Positions 38,080-51,900 of a stretch of DNA of 64,000 nt are shown one piece after another. Position 1 is the stretch's first letter. Each line of letters opens with the position of its first letter. Origin of the DNA: Eretmocerus hayati (Eukaryota > Arthropoda > Insecta > Hymenoptera > Aphelinidae); the NCBI GenBank assembly GCA_029851415.1, contig CM056741.1, forward strand, positions 149,532,522-149,596,521, given 5' to 3'. The notes below the pieces were generated by a model. The model saw only the letters and a list, made by a program, of their open reading frames with translations, did not search any database and was not told where the DNA came from. A program made the position numbers and the translations under genes.

Positions 38080-38620
38080 GGCTGCAAAAAAAAAGAGGAA
38101 GGCGCGAGTTGGCGGCGCGCCGGAGCCGATCCCTTTCTCGCGCCTTTCCCCGCGCGCGCACCGCGTGAGCAAGGCGCAAAAAACGACGAGTCGGACACAC
38201 CTGGCAGTCTCGTTTTCAGCGCGCGGTATAGTATAAAAATCGGTATATTCAGAGGTCCGACACTTGCTGCAAATAATTTCACACGCGTTGGCACACGTTG
38301 GGTTTGAAGGGACTAACCTGGAGACTTTAGTGCGTTGAGATTGAGGGGTGTGATGAATTTTTGATTTGACGATCACGCTCAGGTCGGCGACGACGACGGC
38401 GGATCTCGCTCGCGGCCAGCCGCATGTCGCGGGGGGCACTTTTTCTGAGCAAATATCGGGCACTTCACGCACGGGGCCCACTACGAGGGGGGGCCTAATC
38501 GACTGTTGCGCTCCGCGCTGGACCGTGCTGCGACGGGCACTGGCCCCGCGCGGATCTTGAGACGGCTTGCGGAGCTCAACTCCTCGATCGTCGCCACCAC
38601 GGCCGCTTACTCTTTCTCTC
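38080..38620. promoter_or_regulatory. CpG-rich block, possible promoter or first non-coding exon
   Basis: Strong CG enrichment (GGCGGCGCGCCGG, CCCCGCGCGCGC) contrasts with flanking AT-rich DNA. On the plus strand a TATAAAA lies at 38232-38238. On the minus strand a splice-donor-like CTCCAG|GTTAGT sits near 38317, after a stretch free of strong hairpins. It could be the 5' untranslated exon of a minus-strand gene such as the DAN/NBL1 gene 16 kb away, but nothing in the sequence proves the link. Confidence 0.25.
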
Positions 38621-41319
38621 TCTTACCTGCCCACTCTCAAGCACCGGCAGCTGCTTGATCTGCGATTCCGTTCATTCTATGCCACACGGCTCTGTTTCTT
38701 TGCACAGTTCTATGTGCTAGCTCACTTTTGCTCAAATACGGCTTTTGGTGACCCGAGCAATGTCCATTGCAGAATGAACTTTAAGACAGTTGTGAAAATA
38801 AACACAATGACCGACTGAGTTCGTTCATCAGGTTGTGATACAATAGTCAGATGGGTGTTTTTGTCGAAGACAGAGAGTTTCCCGAGACTGTTGCTCCTTG
38901 ACCTCTAGTTATGCTCACCGTCTAGCCAGTTTCGTCTGTTACTACTGATGTGCACCAACATCGCCGTTTCATGGAAGAAAACCGAGACGTTTCCATTACT
39001 TCCATCGTTGATGAAAACGAAGACCACTGGCTCTGAGATGAATTTTGAGAGTGCACGAAACCGATGAATCCCACTCACAGAACTTCAATGATGCTCAAGT
39101 GGATTTCTCGCGGTACTTCTGCGGTACCTCTACGGAACTCTTGCAGTACTTCGCCGGTACCACAGCCGAACTTCACTTCTCAGATATCATTGCACTTCAA
39201 AACTCATCTCATTCTGTTATTCATCTCTTCCTTGGCAATGGAGAATATAGACAACATTTGCTTGATATTCTAGTTTCAACCGGAACCAAGTCATAGAACT
39301 CGAAATACAGCCGCCACAGTGATTTTAGGAGTTACTGTGCAAATTTTTTGGGTATCAAGTGGGTACAATGTAATTTATACTTTCCAGACCATTCTGCAAG
39401 GCACCTTACATGTAAATTAGGAATCTCGCAGCCTCGTGCATCATAACTTGGTTGATCTGTACTCTAAATATCTACAGTTTTGCATATTTACGCGAAATCA
39501 CATCATTCAAAACTGATTATTGCTTATAAGGCATCTACGAATCGATTATTGAATATAGAAGAAAGGTTTGCAGCAATATCTCAAGTTGAATTTTCCATCG
39601 CTTCTCGCGCAGTCAGAGCTTTTGAGCCCAGAATTACTTCATGCATAATTCACGAATCTTGGGGCCGGCGGCAAAGAATCGATTCCGCAGCTTTATACTA
39701 CAATTTCATCCCGATAAGGCGGATAAAACTTTCCCGCAAAAAAGACTCGCAAGTGTAAAACGTGCGAGGGTTGAAATTGCCCTATGGGACCTTCGAGTTC
39801 TGACAGGCACTAGGCTTAAAAATCGAAGCGGCAAAAGTTGAGCCTTCTCTCATCTATTGGGAATTTCTACAGAAAAGCGTCAATTTAAAGTCTATCTCCG
39901 GCTTTCTCATGCACCTTGAGGCGTGTTCAAAGATGGCCTGATGGAACCGAACTCAACTTCCATGTATGCCGGATTATGTTGAGCGTTTTTTCAAATCGCT
40001 TTGAGTCAAAATCAACTTTTCATTCTAGAGCAGAGGCGTATTTTATGTATAATATGTGAGTCCATAGAACCTGTATTCGGAAGCCAATTAAAAAGACTAT
40101 CATCGAAAAAGGTTTTGAGGATTCCAAGTAGATAGAAGTCCTCTAACCTTCTCCTCCCACAAAATATATAAAAGTTACGTGCTATAGGTAGGAGTGTGGT
40201 AAAGGATTGGTGGACTCGATGAACTGTGATCTCCTTTAAGTGATGTGAGTAAACATTGCGAGCGCACTGGTCTGGAAAACAAATGAGCCCTTTTATAGGA
40301 AATACGTCATCATCATTTAAGTATTTATTGACTGTTGATGTGAATTATGAAAATGATTAATCTAATTCTATGGAGATACGTGGTGCCGTTTATTTAACTC
40401 ATTCTTTGTAAAATGTCTATTATTGATTCGGAAGTTTCTGACTTTTTAGTAAAATATCCTCAAGATGAGTTCAGTCCGAGGATAATAGAATGGATTAATG
40501 TGAGAAATTTTGTTCAATAACTAATCCTTCAAGCACTTTTATCAGATAGATAGTGCTTTCAGTTTAAAAAGTCTAAAATATAAGTAAACGCTCTGACACT
40601 AGAAGATCGTGAAAGTCGAAGGTCAACGGAATAAGGAACTTTCCGGCGGTCGAAATTCTAGATACCTCCACGATCATTTCCTAACAGAAATCACAATCAT
40701 TCGTCGGTGGATCTCAAAATATAGTCGATATTTCGATTTTTCTATTGAATAGGGTATACATATGTGGAAAATCCTTTCTTTCACGGATTCCCGTTTTTTT
40801 TGTAATAACTTGGAAGGGATGGGATCTGCCGAAAAATGGGATGACTTGATGTAGGATTTTGGAAGATCTTCGGAACAATGTGTCGACATTCATCGAAGAA
40901 TTGGATCTACCCAGAGTGAGTGAAAAATTTTCAGGGAAGAATGCAAGGAACTTCGAAGATTCAGCTACATTCTTCTTTTATCAGAGAATCTCAGTGGTTG
41001 TTTCTCAATTCTGGAGCAATAAGAGCAGACTATCTAATGGATTTTCAAAAATCTTCCGCGGGTTATTACGATCAAATGACGAAAAAACGGAGTGAAACAT
41101 ACGAACTTTTACATACCGCCCATGAGAGAAAGATCGAGAAATCGTGTTCATTTCAAAATCCAACGATGAGTGATTTCGGTTTTTGTTGGAAAGTGATCGT
41201 GCAGGTACCTGAAATCTCACCCCGTTGGAAATTCTTTATTTCGTTGACCTTCGAGTTTCTCGCCTTCCCGGCCCATCATGCGCTGCCTTGTTGAGCTTTC
41301 CATATTATTCACGATATTT
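38621..41319. other. Intergenic DNA, no gene recognised
   Basis: AT-rich. A short motif CGGTAC(C/T)TCT..GGAAC is repeated near 39112-39170. Nothing else recognised. Confidence 0.5.
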
Positions 41320-44300
41320 CAGGGCGTACCGAGAAACGAAACGAAACGATGAAATTTCATTATGTTTCGTTTCGTTTCTGGGAACGAAACAATCCTAAGT
41401 CCCGCTTTTGTTACATTTCACACGAGAGAAACGAAACGAATATGACAACTAATAACGTTATTAGATAACGAAACGATATTATGAAACTTTCGTTTCGTTT
41501 CGGTTTTCTGTGAGTCTTAGGGGTTTCGTTTCGTTTCGTTTCGTTTCTTCCGTAACGAAACGAAACTCGCCTCAATTTCATTTCGGTAGAGAATAACGAA
41601 AATGTAACGAAATTCAAAGAGTTCCGTTTCGTTTCATGCTACGTTCAAGGATTAATATGAGAAATCGTTTCGGTTCGATTTGTTTCGTTACAGAAGAAAC
41701 GATACATAATGGGGATCCAATAACGTTATCAGATAACGAAACGATATTATGAAACTTTCGTTTCGTTTCTGTCCTCAATGAGTTCGAAGGGTTAGGATTC
41801 GTTTCATTTCGTTTCTTCCGTAACGAAACGAAACTCGCCTCAATTTCGTTTCCGTAGAGAATAACGAAAATGTAACGAAATTCAAAGAGTTTCGTTTCGT
41901 TTCAGGCTTGGTTTCCGGAACTATGTGAGAATTTCGTTTCGGTTCATTCCGTTTCGTTACGGAAGAAACGAAACATAAATGACATCCAATAACGTTATCA
42001 GATAACGGAACGATATCATGAAACTTTCGTTTCGTTTCGTTTCATCTGTAACGAAACGAAACTCGCGTCAATTTCGTTTCGCTAGAGAATAACGAAAGTG
42101 TAACGAAACTAAAAGAGTTTCATTTCGTTTCGTGCTACGTTCAAGGATCAATGTGAGAATTTTGAGAGAGTAGTCTCGTCCCATGAGAGAACAAATTAAA
42201 TAAAATTGACATATATGATTTCGTTATTATAACTAAACGATTTTATGACAGTTTTATTTTGTTCCGGTTTCCAATGAGTTGGAGACATTCGAATTCGTTT
42301 GATCTCGTATATGAGTAGTTCCGTGGGAACTTTCATATTTGAGGGTCGAAAATGTGCCAACCCCAAATCTCACTTCCGAGGGTTCTCGAATAGATTTTCC
42401 GACTTTTTGGAACATATTAAACATAAATTAACTCGCGCACGAATGAACAAATTTTCACTCATGAGTACCATGAGTATCATAAAGATAACGCGATAGCGGG
42501 CACGGAACCTGACATTTGGCACTAAAATTGATCCCACGGCCAAATGGGTTGAGCTACGGTCTTGAGGTTTTGGGGTTTTCATTTGACCATCAGATACTTT
42601 GAAAAAAAAAAACTGACTAGGGACTCCGTAATCTCGCGTTCAAGGGTCGCACTAGTAGGGCACGGAACTGACCAAAAAACTTAGCAAATCCAGATTTTTG
42701 CGGGAAAGAGCTCCGCAAAGTATGAAAATCAATTTCCTCGAATTTCTGAGGCATGGAAAAGTTGCGCCGGAAAATTTTCTTCCAGAATAAATTGGTACGG
42801 GGAGGTCTGGAATAAGGCTAATATACTTTCATCGAGAGGGAGGTTGGGGAGTAAAATTTTTAGTAAAATTGCGCCACAAAATGTACGTGCTCGTCATGCA
42901 CACAAGAAGTGGTGTTTGGGCTCTCATAGCAGTAGCATTTTGTGCAGGATAGTATTATATTCAATATATCCGTGCCCCCGAGTCTCAAACGAGCCTCACC
43001 GTGATGCTTCACACTCACAAAGGTCGAAGAAATGAAAAACCACATGGCACGGAACTGACATTTTGACCTCTTTCATGATAACTTTTTTTGGTAGCCTTGG
43101 ATCGAAAATCAAACGATTGTACCAAAAAGAACACCGGAATATACTCGAAAATGGCCCTTCAGGTTTTTTTTGTCGAGCGTTTTTAGGGTTTGTACAAGCA
43201 GGCACACATTATTCCAAAGTTTCCACGGGACTACTCATATATGATAAGACAGAGAAATCTTTTAACATAAGACCAACGGTCGTGTCGCAGAGGGTAGAGA
43301 GTTTAGGAGCTATAACCACTCATCTTGGAATATGGAAACGGGGAGAAATTCGTGAATCAAAAAGACCAATCTCTGGAAGAGACGCGAATTAGTTCTCTGC
43401 CATGGACGAGCAAATTCCAAAGTTGAGAAACGAGAACCCTGATTTCAGCCCTCGTGGTGAAAATTCTGCGTATACGCAATGGACGCAAAATTAACTAATA
43501 ACCAAGTGGCATTCGGATTCCAATCTGGATTTGCTAAGTTTTTCGGTCAGTTCCGTGCCCTACTAGTGCGACCCTTCAACGCGAGATTACGGAGTCCGTA
43601 GTTAGTTTTTTTTCAAAGTATCTGATGGCCAAATGGGAACCCCAGAACCTCAAGACCGTAGCTCAACCCATTTGGCCGTGGGATCAATTTTAGTGCAAAA
43701 TGTCAGATTCCGTGCCGTGCCTCAAGATGTCAGGGTGGAAATTTGTTCATTCGTGTGCAAGTTAATTTATGCTTTACATGTTCCAAAAAGTCGGAAAATC
43801 CATCCGAGAACCCTCGGAAGTGAGATTTGGGGTTGGCACATTTTCGACTCTCAAATATGAAAGTTCCCACGGAACTACTCATATACGAGATAAAACGAAT
43901 TCGAATGTCTCCAACTCATTGGAAACCGGAACAAAATAAAACTGTCATAATTTCGTTTAGTTATATAATAACGAAATCATATATGTCAATTCCATTTAAT
44001 TTGTTCTCTCATGGGACGAGACTCCTCTCTCAAAATTCTCACATTGATCCTTAAACGTAGCACGAAACGAAACGAAACTCTTTTAGTTTCGTTACACTTT
44101 CGTTATTCTCTACCGAAATGAAATTGACGCGAGTTCCGTTTTGTTACAGATGAAACGAAACGAAACGAAAGTTTCATGATATCGTTTCGTTATCCGATAA
44201 CGTTATTGGATGTCATTTATGTTTCGTTTCTTCTGTAACGAAACGGAATGAACCGAAACGAAATCCTCACATAGTTCCGGAAACCAAGCCTAAAACGAAA

Positions 44301-45000
44301 CGAAACTCTTTGTATTTCGTTACATTTTCGTTATTCTCTACCGAAACGAAATTGAGGCGAGTTTCGTTTCATTACGGAAGGAACGAAACGAAACGAATCC
44401 AAACCCTTCGAACTCATTGAGGACAGAAACGAAACGAAAGTTTCATAATATCGTTTCGTTATCTAATAACGTTATTGGATCCCCATTATGTTTCGTTTCT
44501 TCTGTAACAAAACGGAATGAACCGAAACGAAATTCTCATATTAATACTCAAACGTAGCATGAAACGAAACGGAACTCTTTGAATTTCGTTACATTTTCGT
44601 TATTCTCTACCGAAACGAAATTGAGGCGAGTTTCGTTTCGTTACGGAAGAAACGAAACGAAACGAAACCAAACACCTAAGACTCACAGAAAACCGAAACG
44701 AAACGAAAGTTTCATAATATCGTTTCGTTATCCAATAACGTTATTGGATCCCCATTATGTTTCGTTTCTTCTGTAACGAAACGGAATGAACCGAAACGAA
44801 ATTCTCATATCAATCCTTAAACGTAGCATGAAACGAAACGAAATTCTTCTAGTTTTGTTACACTTTCGTTATTCTATACCGAAACGAAATCGAAGTGAGT
44901 TTCGCTTCGTTATTCAATAACGAATCGAAACGAAACAAAACGTTCCGGGGTCGTTGAGAAATGAAACGAAATATTTCGTTTCGTTTCTCGGAAAGCCCTG
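41320..45000. mobile_element. Giant hAT-like foldback element, 3.7 kb
   Basis: The termini are CAGGGCGTACCGAGAAACGA and, reversed from the right, CAGGGCTTTCCGAGAAACGA. A perfect 8-bp target duplication CGATATTT flanks it (41312-41319 and 45001-45008), which with the CAGGG terminus points to the hAT superfamily. The outer arms (about 0.95 kb) are packed with GAAAC/GTTTC pentamers. The inner arms (about 42290-42700 against 43530-43880) are ordinary sequence and also inverted. A unique core of about 0.8 kb remains (42700-43525). Frames in the arms occur as mirror pairs and no transposase is seen. Confidence 0.88.
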
Positions 45001-45008
45001 CGATATTT

Positions 45009-45732
45009 ACATTTCACCGGAAAATAACAATCATTCACCTCGAAAACCATTCATTGACATTGATGAAAAACTCCATCCACTCTTGTGCTCATAAATATCA
45101 CTGAATCACATCTTTACCATGTGAAGTCTAACAATCTACATTTACACACAAATTACAATAGAATTGTTACTAAATAAAAACTTTCAAACCACCCAGACGG
45201 AATAACGAATGTGTAAATTGTATTTATATACACAAATGATTGAAAAATATTTCAAGCTCAATAGCTAATCGCATCCCTCATAAAAATCTGATACATAGAA
45301 GATATTTACATCATCGATGAGAAACGGTAATAATTGATTTAAGTCTATTGGAAAAACTAATTGACTATAAGTTGTAGAAAAAATGGTGAGATCGCACTTC
45401 ATAATTAGTAAGACAAACGGAGACTATCAGCCAACTTTTCACCAGAGATTGCAAGCCCCTGTTTCAAGCACTCTGACTAAGAATAAATAACAGGGCCCTT
45501 CGAGGTAATTTCTTCTGAATGATGTTCTTATGCCAAATAGCATCTTGTCTATCTAAAGCCAAAGTTGGAGAGAGACTTCGAAACTCGGAAGGCTGACAAA
45601 ATGATTCAACTCCTTTCCGTTCCCCAGATTCCATCAAAAATGATCCACAAAAATTTGAACGATCACGCGTGTCTCCATAATCCAATTCCTCTTCCCATTC
45701 TTCTTCATCGGGGAATATTCAAGGAAGAATAA
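45009..45732. other. 3' flank of the hyaluronidase gene
   Basis: AT-rich; probably holds the 3' UTR close to 45732. No clear AATAAA on the minus strand was found within the first 200 bp. Confidence 0.4.
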
Positions 45733-45942
45733 TTATTCTGTAAAGTGGTATTGATTAAACGTCGACGTTGGCATACTGAACTCTCGTTGCAGTCTTTTGA
45801 GAGTCGGGCCAAGTGTTTGCATGAAGTACTCGTGAAAACTGTAACATTTGCTCTCGCTGTCCACGTCGTTTGAACTACCCCAAATGATGACTCCATTTGC
45901 ACCTCGCTTCGCAATCTCACTGATTGTACTTGTTAGATCGTG
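45733..45942 (-). CDS. Hyal: Hyaluronidase exon 5 (C-terminus)
   Basis: The exon has 210 nt (69 codons plus stop TAA). The acceptor is ATTATTCTAG|CACGAT, phase 0. It encodes ANGVIIWGSSNDVDSE and the conserved Cys345, and ends about ten residues after the Leu/Arg-rich final helix. There is no EGF-like C-terminal domain of the vertebrate type, as expected for insect forms. Confidence 0.92.
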   Translation of the reverse strand, partial: HDLTSTISEIAKRGANGVIIWGSSNDVDSESKCYSFHEYFMQTLGPTLKRLQREFSMPTSTFNQYHFTE

Positions 45943-48900
45943 CTAGAATAATGAATGCATAGGTCAATCGAAATTTCTGCTCTCATGAATCCTGCTGATG
46001 TTTCAAAGTGGTATACTTTTTGAATTCAGAATGTCGTAGCATGGCTCGTGACTTACATTTATTATCGATCAGTAAGAGCTTGGTTTGTTCGTTCTTGAGG
46101 TAAGTGCTCCTTTATCAGTGACTTAATGTAACTTTTCAATTCCTTGTGCGTAAAGTGTACGTTGCGCACAGTTTCGCGTCTGTTACTCACAGTTCATCAA
46201 AATAGTATTTTTCGATACGAAAGTGTGAAGTTTGGTTTTGCTTTTCGAGTGATTGTTTTCGGCTCGAGCCCTGGCGAGGGTCAAAATTATCACAAGTAAA
46301 GCAAAACACTCCACGCCCGACTGTCAAAATACGTTTTTCGATCGACTGGGAGTAAAGGGAATGAAAACCACCGTGCTCGCTCGCTTCGCTCAGGAAATAG
46401 ACTAAACTAGCGCCTGAAATGAGCGTTCGCGCCCAGGGCACTAATGTATCATTTTCGCGTCCTCGTGGTGATTCCAACCCTCGCCTGCGGTTTGGGTCGG
46501 AAATCCATCCCTGAGACGCGAAAAAAAAAGTTGTTACACCCTTGTATCGAAATATACTATTACGCACAGGGTACCAAATAACCTATACTTACACCCTTAC
46601 ATCAAAATATACTATCATCACAATGTCTGTTGCAAGATTCGAATGATTCACGGTTAGAGTTAGATTCCACACGATGAGCCTCTGAATTTTATTTTGGATT
46701 TAAAACGCAAAGAATAGGATAATGTAACGTTACTCGAATTGGCATCGCGGAATTCATTAGTGGCAAGTCAATACAATACCAAACCAACACGGAAAAAAAT
46801 AGTTTGTTGGATTCACAAATGCCCGTTTGTTGACTTCAGTGTTTGTGATATTCACAAATGAATTTGTGAATAGAACAAATGACATATTTGTTAGGCTAAC
46901 AAACGCGAGCTTTGTTGGCCCAACAAATGGCTATTTTGTTAGATGCCTTTTAACCAAATGTATTTCACATAATCCAGGATGATCGATTTACAACTATCAT
47001 TGATCATCATTGGATAGTTCTGATATATTCACGATCAGACCAATACTCTTCTCAATGAATCGATTCTCTGCAAATGTACGAACGTACGCACGATAATCCA
47101 GTTACATTCTTGTTATTCTCTAAAAGTTTGTATTTTTGATTAAGGTAAAATAGGTGGATTGTCACCTATTCCGGCATTTTCCCATTTTATCAAAATTTCC
47201 TCAAATCACTTCAAAACACCTATTTGTTGGGCTAATGAATTCCAACAAATAGTCAGTTTGTTGTCGTCAGAGCGAGACCGGATTATTTGTGAATAACACA
47301 AACACATTTGTGAATCTAACAAAAGTTAGTTTGTTGTGCGGAAATGATTTGGTTGGTGAATTTCACAAAACCTTTTGTGAATCCAACAAACTATTTTTTT
47401 CCGTGAAGGAATATCAAAGTAAAAACTCAATAAATCAGAATTCGGCCAAATTATTCTGATCTGCATCGTAGAAGAGTAGTTTTGCGTCAATTTTTACAGC
47501 ACCAGAGTATCTACTACGTTCAACAGACGATGAATCGAGCGATGAACCAAGGCCAAATGAACTCACATCTCAGTCTGCGAATTGTTTTATTTCTAAAAAT
47601 CAGGAAACACGTTCCGGATCCCTCGTCAAAATTATTTAGCTGGCTACGCGAGATTCTGGTCACTCGGGTCAGCGGATTCTCGGGAGAGCTTGAGTATCTG
47701 CTCATTTGCGATGCAAGATGATATCGATAAACGAGCCTATGTCACCGAAGGAGCGAAAACCGTGCGAGTCTACCCGATCGAATTTTGCGACATGGCTCAG
47801 AAGACAGAAAATAAGAATGAGAAATCCACAAACTAAGTGGTTGAACAGGCGTGATGGGAATTGCGAGATTAAGGAGGGACCAGGTGAAGCCTGTATACTT
47901 ACACGAGTAGAAAAAAAAGTTAACACAAACCTTGTCCACGAAACTGTCACGGTCGTCCTGATACTTGTACCAGTAGTAGGCATAGACGTTGACTTCCTCA
48001 CGAAGTTGAGATTTTTTGGCAAGACGCATTGCTTCTCCAACCCGATTTCGGACCAAAGTGATGCGCTGTTTCCGTTCTAATCTTTGCTGCAGGTACACCG
48101 AGGGTAGCATCAATTTTGCATTCCCAAAGAGCCATGACATCCTGTTCAATTTCAAAAATTAGAATATTTTTGTCTGTTGTTCAAGGCTGTGGCATTTTAT
48201 TTATTCTAGTCAAGTTGAATCGAGTTATTTTATCTGTTTTACAAAGTTCATGTAGATGGACTGAGGGGTCAAGTATGATTATTGATCATGGAAATAAAAC
48301 TCTCCCATTATTAATAATAGGTAACATATCCTAAGAGCCTACTGTTGAAACTATTCCCTCTTGACATCTTCAGTATCTATGCAACAATACTTCGCGAATT
48401 TCATGAAATGCCCTAAAATGAACAAATAACCAAAACCGAAATCATTGAAAATTCTCCAAGATTTCAACAAAGATCTTTCGTTTCGATAAGAAAGGCAAGC
48501 TATTTGCAACGCGGACAGCTCTACGAAGGAGATTAGCTTTTAGCCAGCAAATGAGCCCGTCTGTATTAATGAACAGACTTCAGAATGGGATACAAATGGC
48601 TCACGCTGTTTGAGCTCAGAAGTATCAAAAATTCATTCACGAGATCACGAGATTTGGGAAGAAAAATTTATTAACGCCAGTTTCCGGTTTTGTTGCCCGC
48701 AGAGATATTTTTTTGATTCTCATTTGGGATGAGTCAGACTTTCGAACACCTTTTCTAGCGCTGACGTTACCGCAGCCTACAACATCATTTGATCAGCCAA
48801 TCTAACACGGTCAAATCAAAACCAAGAATAAACCATTGAGTTGAATCTTGATTCGGAGAAAACACTGCGAAACACTGACCGCACTTTCACGGCTGAATTA

Positions 48901-51900
48901 TTCTTCTAGGTGTGAAACTAGTAACGTAAAGTTCAGTGACACTGATCCTTGTCGCCTGTCACGATTAAATTTGTCAAAAAACTCATAAAGTGAGATTAAA
49001 GATTTCTGCTTTACTCGCAACAAATAACAATGTCGCTTAGGGGCTGATCCCATCGCAATCAATCCAAGTAATAAAAAATCTCTCCCATTATGTAAAGGTA
49101 CATCAGACTCATAAGTAGATATCAAAATTCCACTGAAAGCGAGTATCGATCAATATTCACAAATTCGTGCATCAAATAACATCTAAACGAGCTAGATTAC
49201 GTGGCCATCCAATGAGACTCTGAATAATTAATCATTTTAGTGGTTGAAAGGCTGGAACTCAGTATTTATCAGTGTTCGATTTTATAAGTTTCTAATGTCA
49301 ATATTCTGAAAACTTTGTAGAAGAGATGAGCTCGGCCTCACGATATATTAGACACTTTAAGAATCCTTCAGAATGATCCAAATTTACAGATGTAACAAAT
49401 TTAGCAAGATGGGAGAGCAACTTAGAAAACAACGCTGAGCAACAAAATTCTAGGGTCAAAAAAAAGCATTGACCAGACTGCGATTTCCTTGAGTACTTTT
49501 CGCATAGAGATATTTCCATGGATTTTCGACGTGGAAACCAAATCCACCACCCGGTTTGCGCCTGCATATCAGATTTCTTTGCCAGGCAAAGGAGCTCATT
49601 TTTCCAGAAAATTTCTTGATGTAGACAAAAGTCCTGACACGGTAGTCCAAAACGAAACACGGGTCATGTATAGGCGGTAATTTTGCGTCAGGGAAACATA
49701 TTTCAACATCCTGCGCAAGCGACAGTATTTTTCTCGCGACACCTGAACAGCAGAGAACAGAAACAATTGTCTCCACATGTTCTGGGAGTCAAAATTACCT
49801 GCTTCTGCAATAACTCTGCTGTTCAAAAACTATGAAAATAATTCTTGCTTGCGTAGGGTATCCGACTGTACTTTTTTGATTCATAATAACCGTTGAAACA
49901 CAACTTCTTGCTCCAATCTGAGCTACCGTGTCGAGATCCTTCATCTCGACTTTTTGGGTCTAATAAGGAAGTTGACGCGCAGGTACAAAGCGGGCGGCGG
50001 GTTCGGTTTCTGAGTTGGAAATTACACAGAGCAATCGTAGACTGGTCAATGCGTTTCTCGGCTTCAAAATTTTGTTCCTTGGTGTAATGATACAATGTAT
50101 GACTTTGGGATATCTGATGAGTCTGGAGATTCAATCTTGTCAATGGTCGCACGATTAATCCTCAATGACGCAATTTTTGCAAACGGACTCGAAGACAACA
50201 ATTCAATGCCCCCATCACTCAACGCTAGGTAAGCACGATAAGCCATAAATCAGTGAAAATACCTCAACATAAATTCATTCTTATCAATTACGCCTATTGC
50301 CCCAATCACTTGACCGAATAATTTGGAATCACTAAGGGCCACAGCACTGAAAGTCACTCACGAAAAACACCCAGGGGTTGTGGAACATGGATTTTGCTGA
50401 AACTCTGGGGATAGTCTCCTTTTCCCGCCAAAAGATGAAACCCAGAACCGCACATGCAAATTCCCAACCGTTTCCGAGCTGCAGCTCATAACATTAGCAC
50501 TACGAGTATATCTATATATACCTTTTCTGAACATGGGCCCATATGAGCAATGTTAATGTCATAAGCTGTAGCTTAGAAAATGTTGGGCATTTGCAAGTGT
50601 GGCTCTGGGATTCACCTTCTGGTGGTAAAAGGAGACTATCCCCAAAGTTTCAGCCAAATCCGTGGCCCACAACCCCTGGGTGCTCCTTGTCAGTCGAAAA
50701 CTTATGGCAGTTTCAAGTGACCTCGTTATCTATGGCCTTGCTTAACCTTCGATGATTAAATTCTCTAACACAGACTTTGAAAAATTCCTTCATATATTTA
50801 TGATTTTGAGTATGTAATAACTCACTGGTCGTTCTCATTGATGGCCTTGGAACTGCACTGGGGGGTGTTCTGATTAGGGGTCCAGTTAAAGCAATAAGGG
50901 TAAGCATAATATGCCCACGTTGCATAGGGTCTGAGGTTTTGTGCAAGCTCGATACTGCGTTCCATAAATATCTGGCCAAAATGTTCAAATCTATCGCTTG
51001 CTTCCTTCTGTATCGACCTCTCGCTCCAGAAGGGATGCCTCTTTCGCTCGATTTCGAATGAAAACTCACGGTACACCTGAAGTGAAGCCCAATTTTGCCG
51101 AAACACAGGGCGCCAGCTTTCAAAGTCTATGACTGCGAGGCCAGAAAAATCCTCATCAGGAATCTGCTCCGTGATGTTGCGACTCAGATATTCTAGGTGG
51201 AGAGTCAGATTGCCCTCTTGGGGCACGCCTCCGTTTCGATGCGCATAGTTGCCTGGAGAGACGGGATAGATAAATTAGAAACAGAGACAAAAGATTCGGA
51301 ATTTGTACTCTTTCTATTCAGTAGATAAGATAGACCATGAGGGTCCATGAGATTATGAATGGCAATGCGATAAGGATTTAAATGATCGCGAAGTGAAGAA
51401 AACTGAGGGTGTATAAAATTGATTTCTAGTAGAATCATAGATCATAGACAGTAAAATTAAGTTATTGGTAATTGGACTTCAGACTGATAGTCTCATGCAC
51501 AATATTTGAGTGCAAAACATATAGAATCTCGAAGAAACAAAGCCGTGTTCATCATCAGTATTCGTTGAAGGGATGCTTATTCTCAGTTTATTGTTTCTAA
51601 GATCTTAAGGATCAAGTCGTTTTTTTCTCATTGAGAAACATCTATGAAAAATACAACACTCACGGTCTTGCTAGTTTCAAGTATTGCACACTCTGGAAGA
51701 CTGCGAGTCTTATCTTCTATGCCACGGTATAGTTAACGATGTATGTCAATGTTATTCGTGATTCTCTTTACCTTGAACTGTTGGAATGAAATTGGTTTAC
51801 ATTCAAGACGTTCAGACTTTTGTTTGCTCTGAAGTTCTCTGAGAAAATACTAGACTCCGAGATAATTGGGAATATCCATTCTAGCTTGTAGAGAAAATTT

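Noticed and set aside
38068..38481. Minus-strand frame of 137 codons in the CpG-rich block
   Set aside because: Long only because of high GC; no conserved motif and no coherent splice partners.
42370..43860. Frames that share the segment PQDRSSTHLAVGSILV on opposite strands
   Set aside because: They are mirror copies in the inverted arms of the hAT-like element.
48898..50152. Minus-strand frames inside hyaluronidase intron 3, considered as extra exons or a decayed duplicate
   Set aside because: No similarity to hyaluronidase blocks, and the flanking exons join in frame without them.
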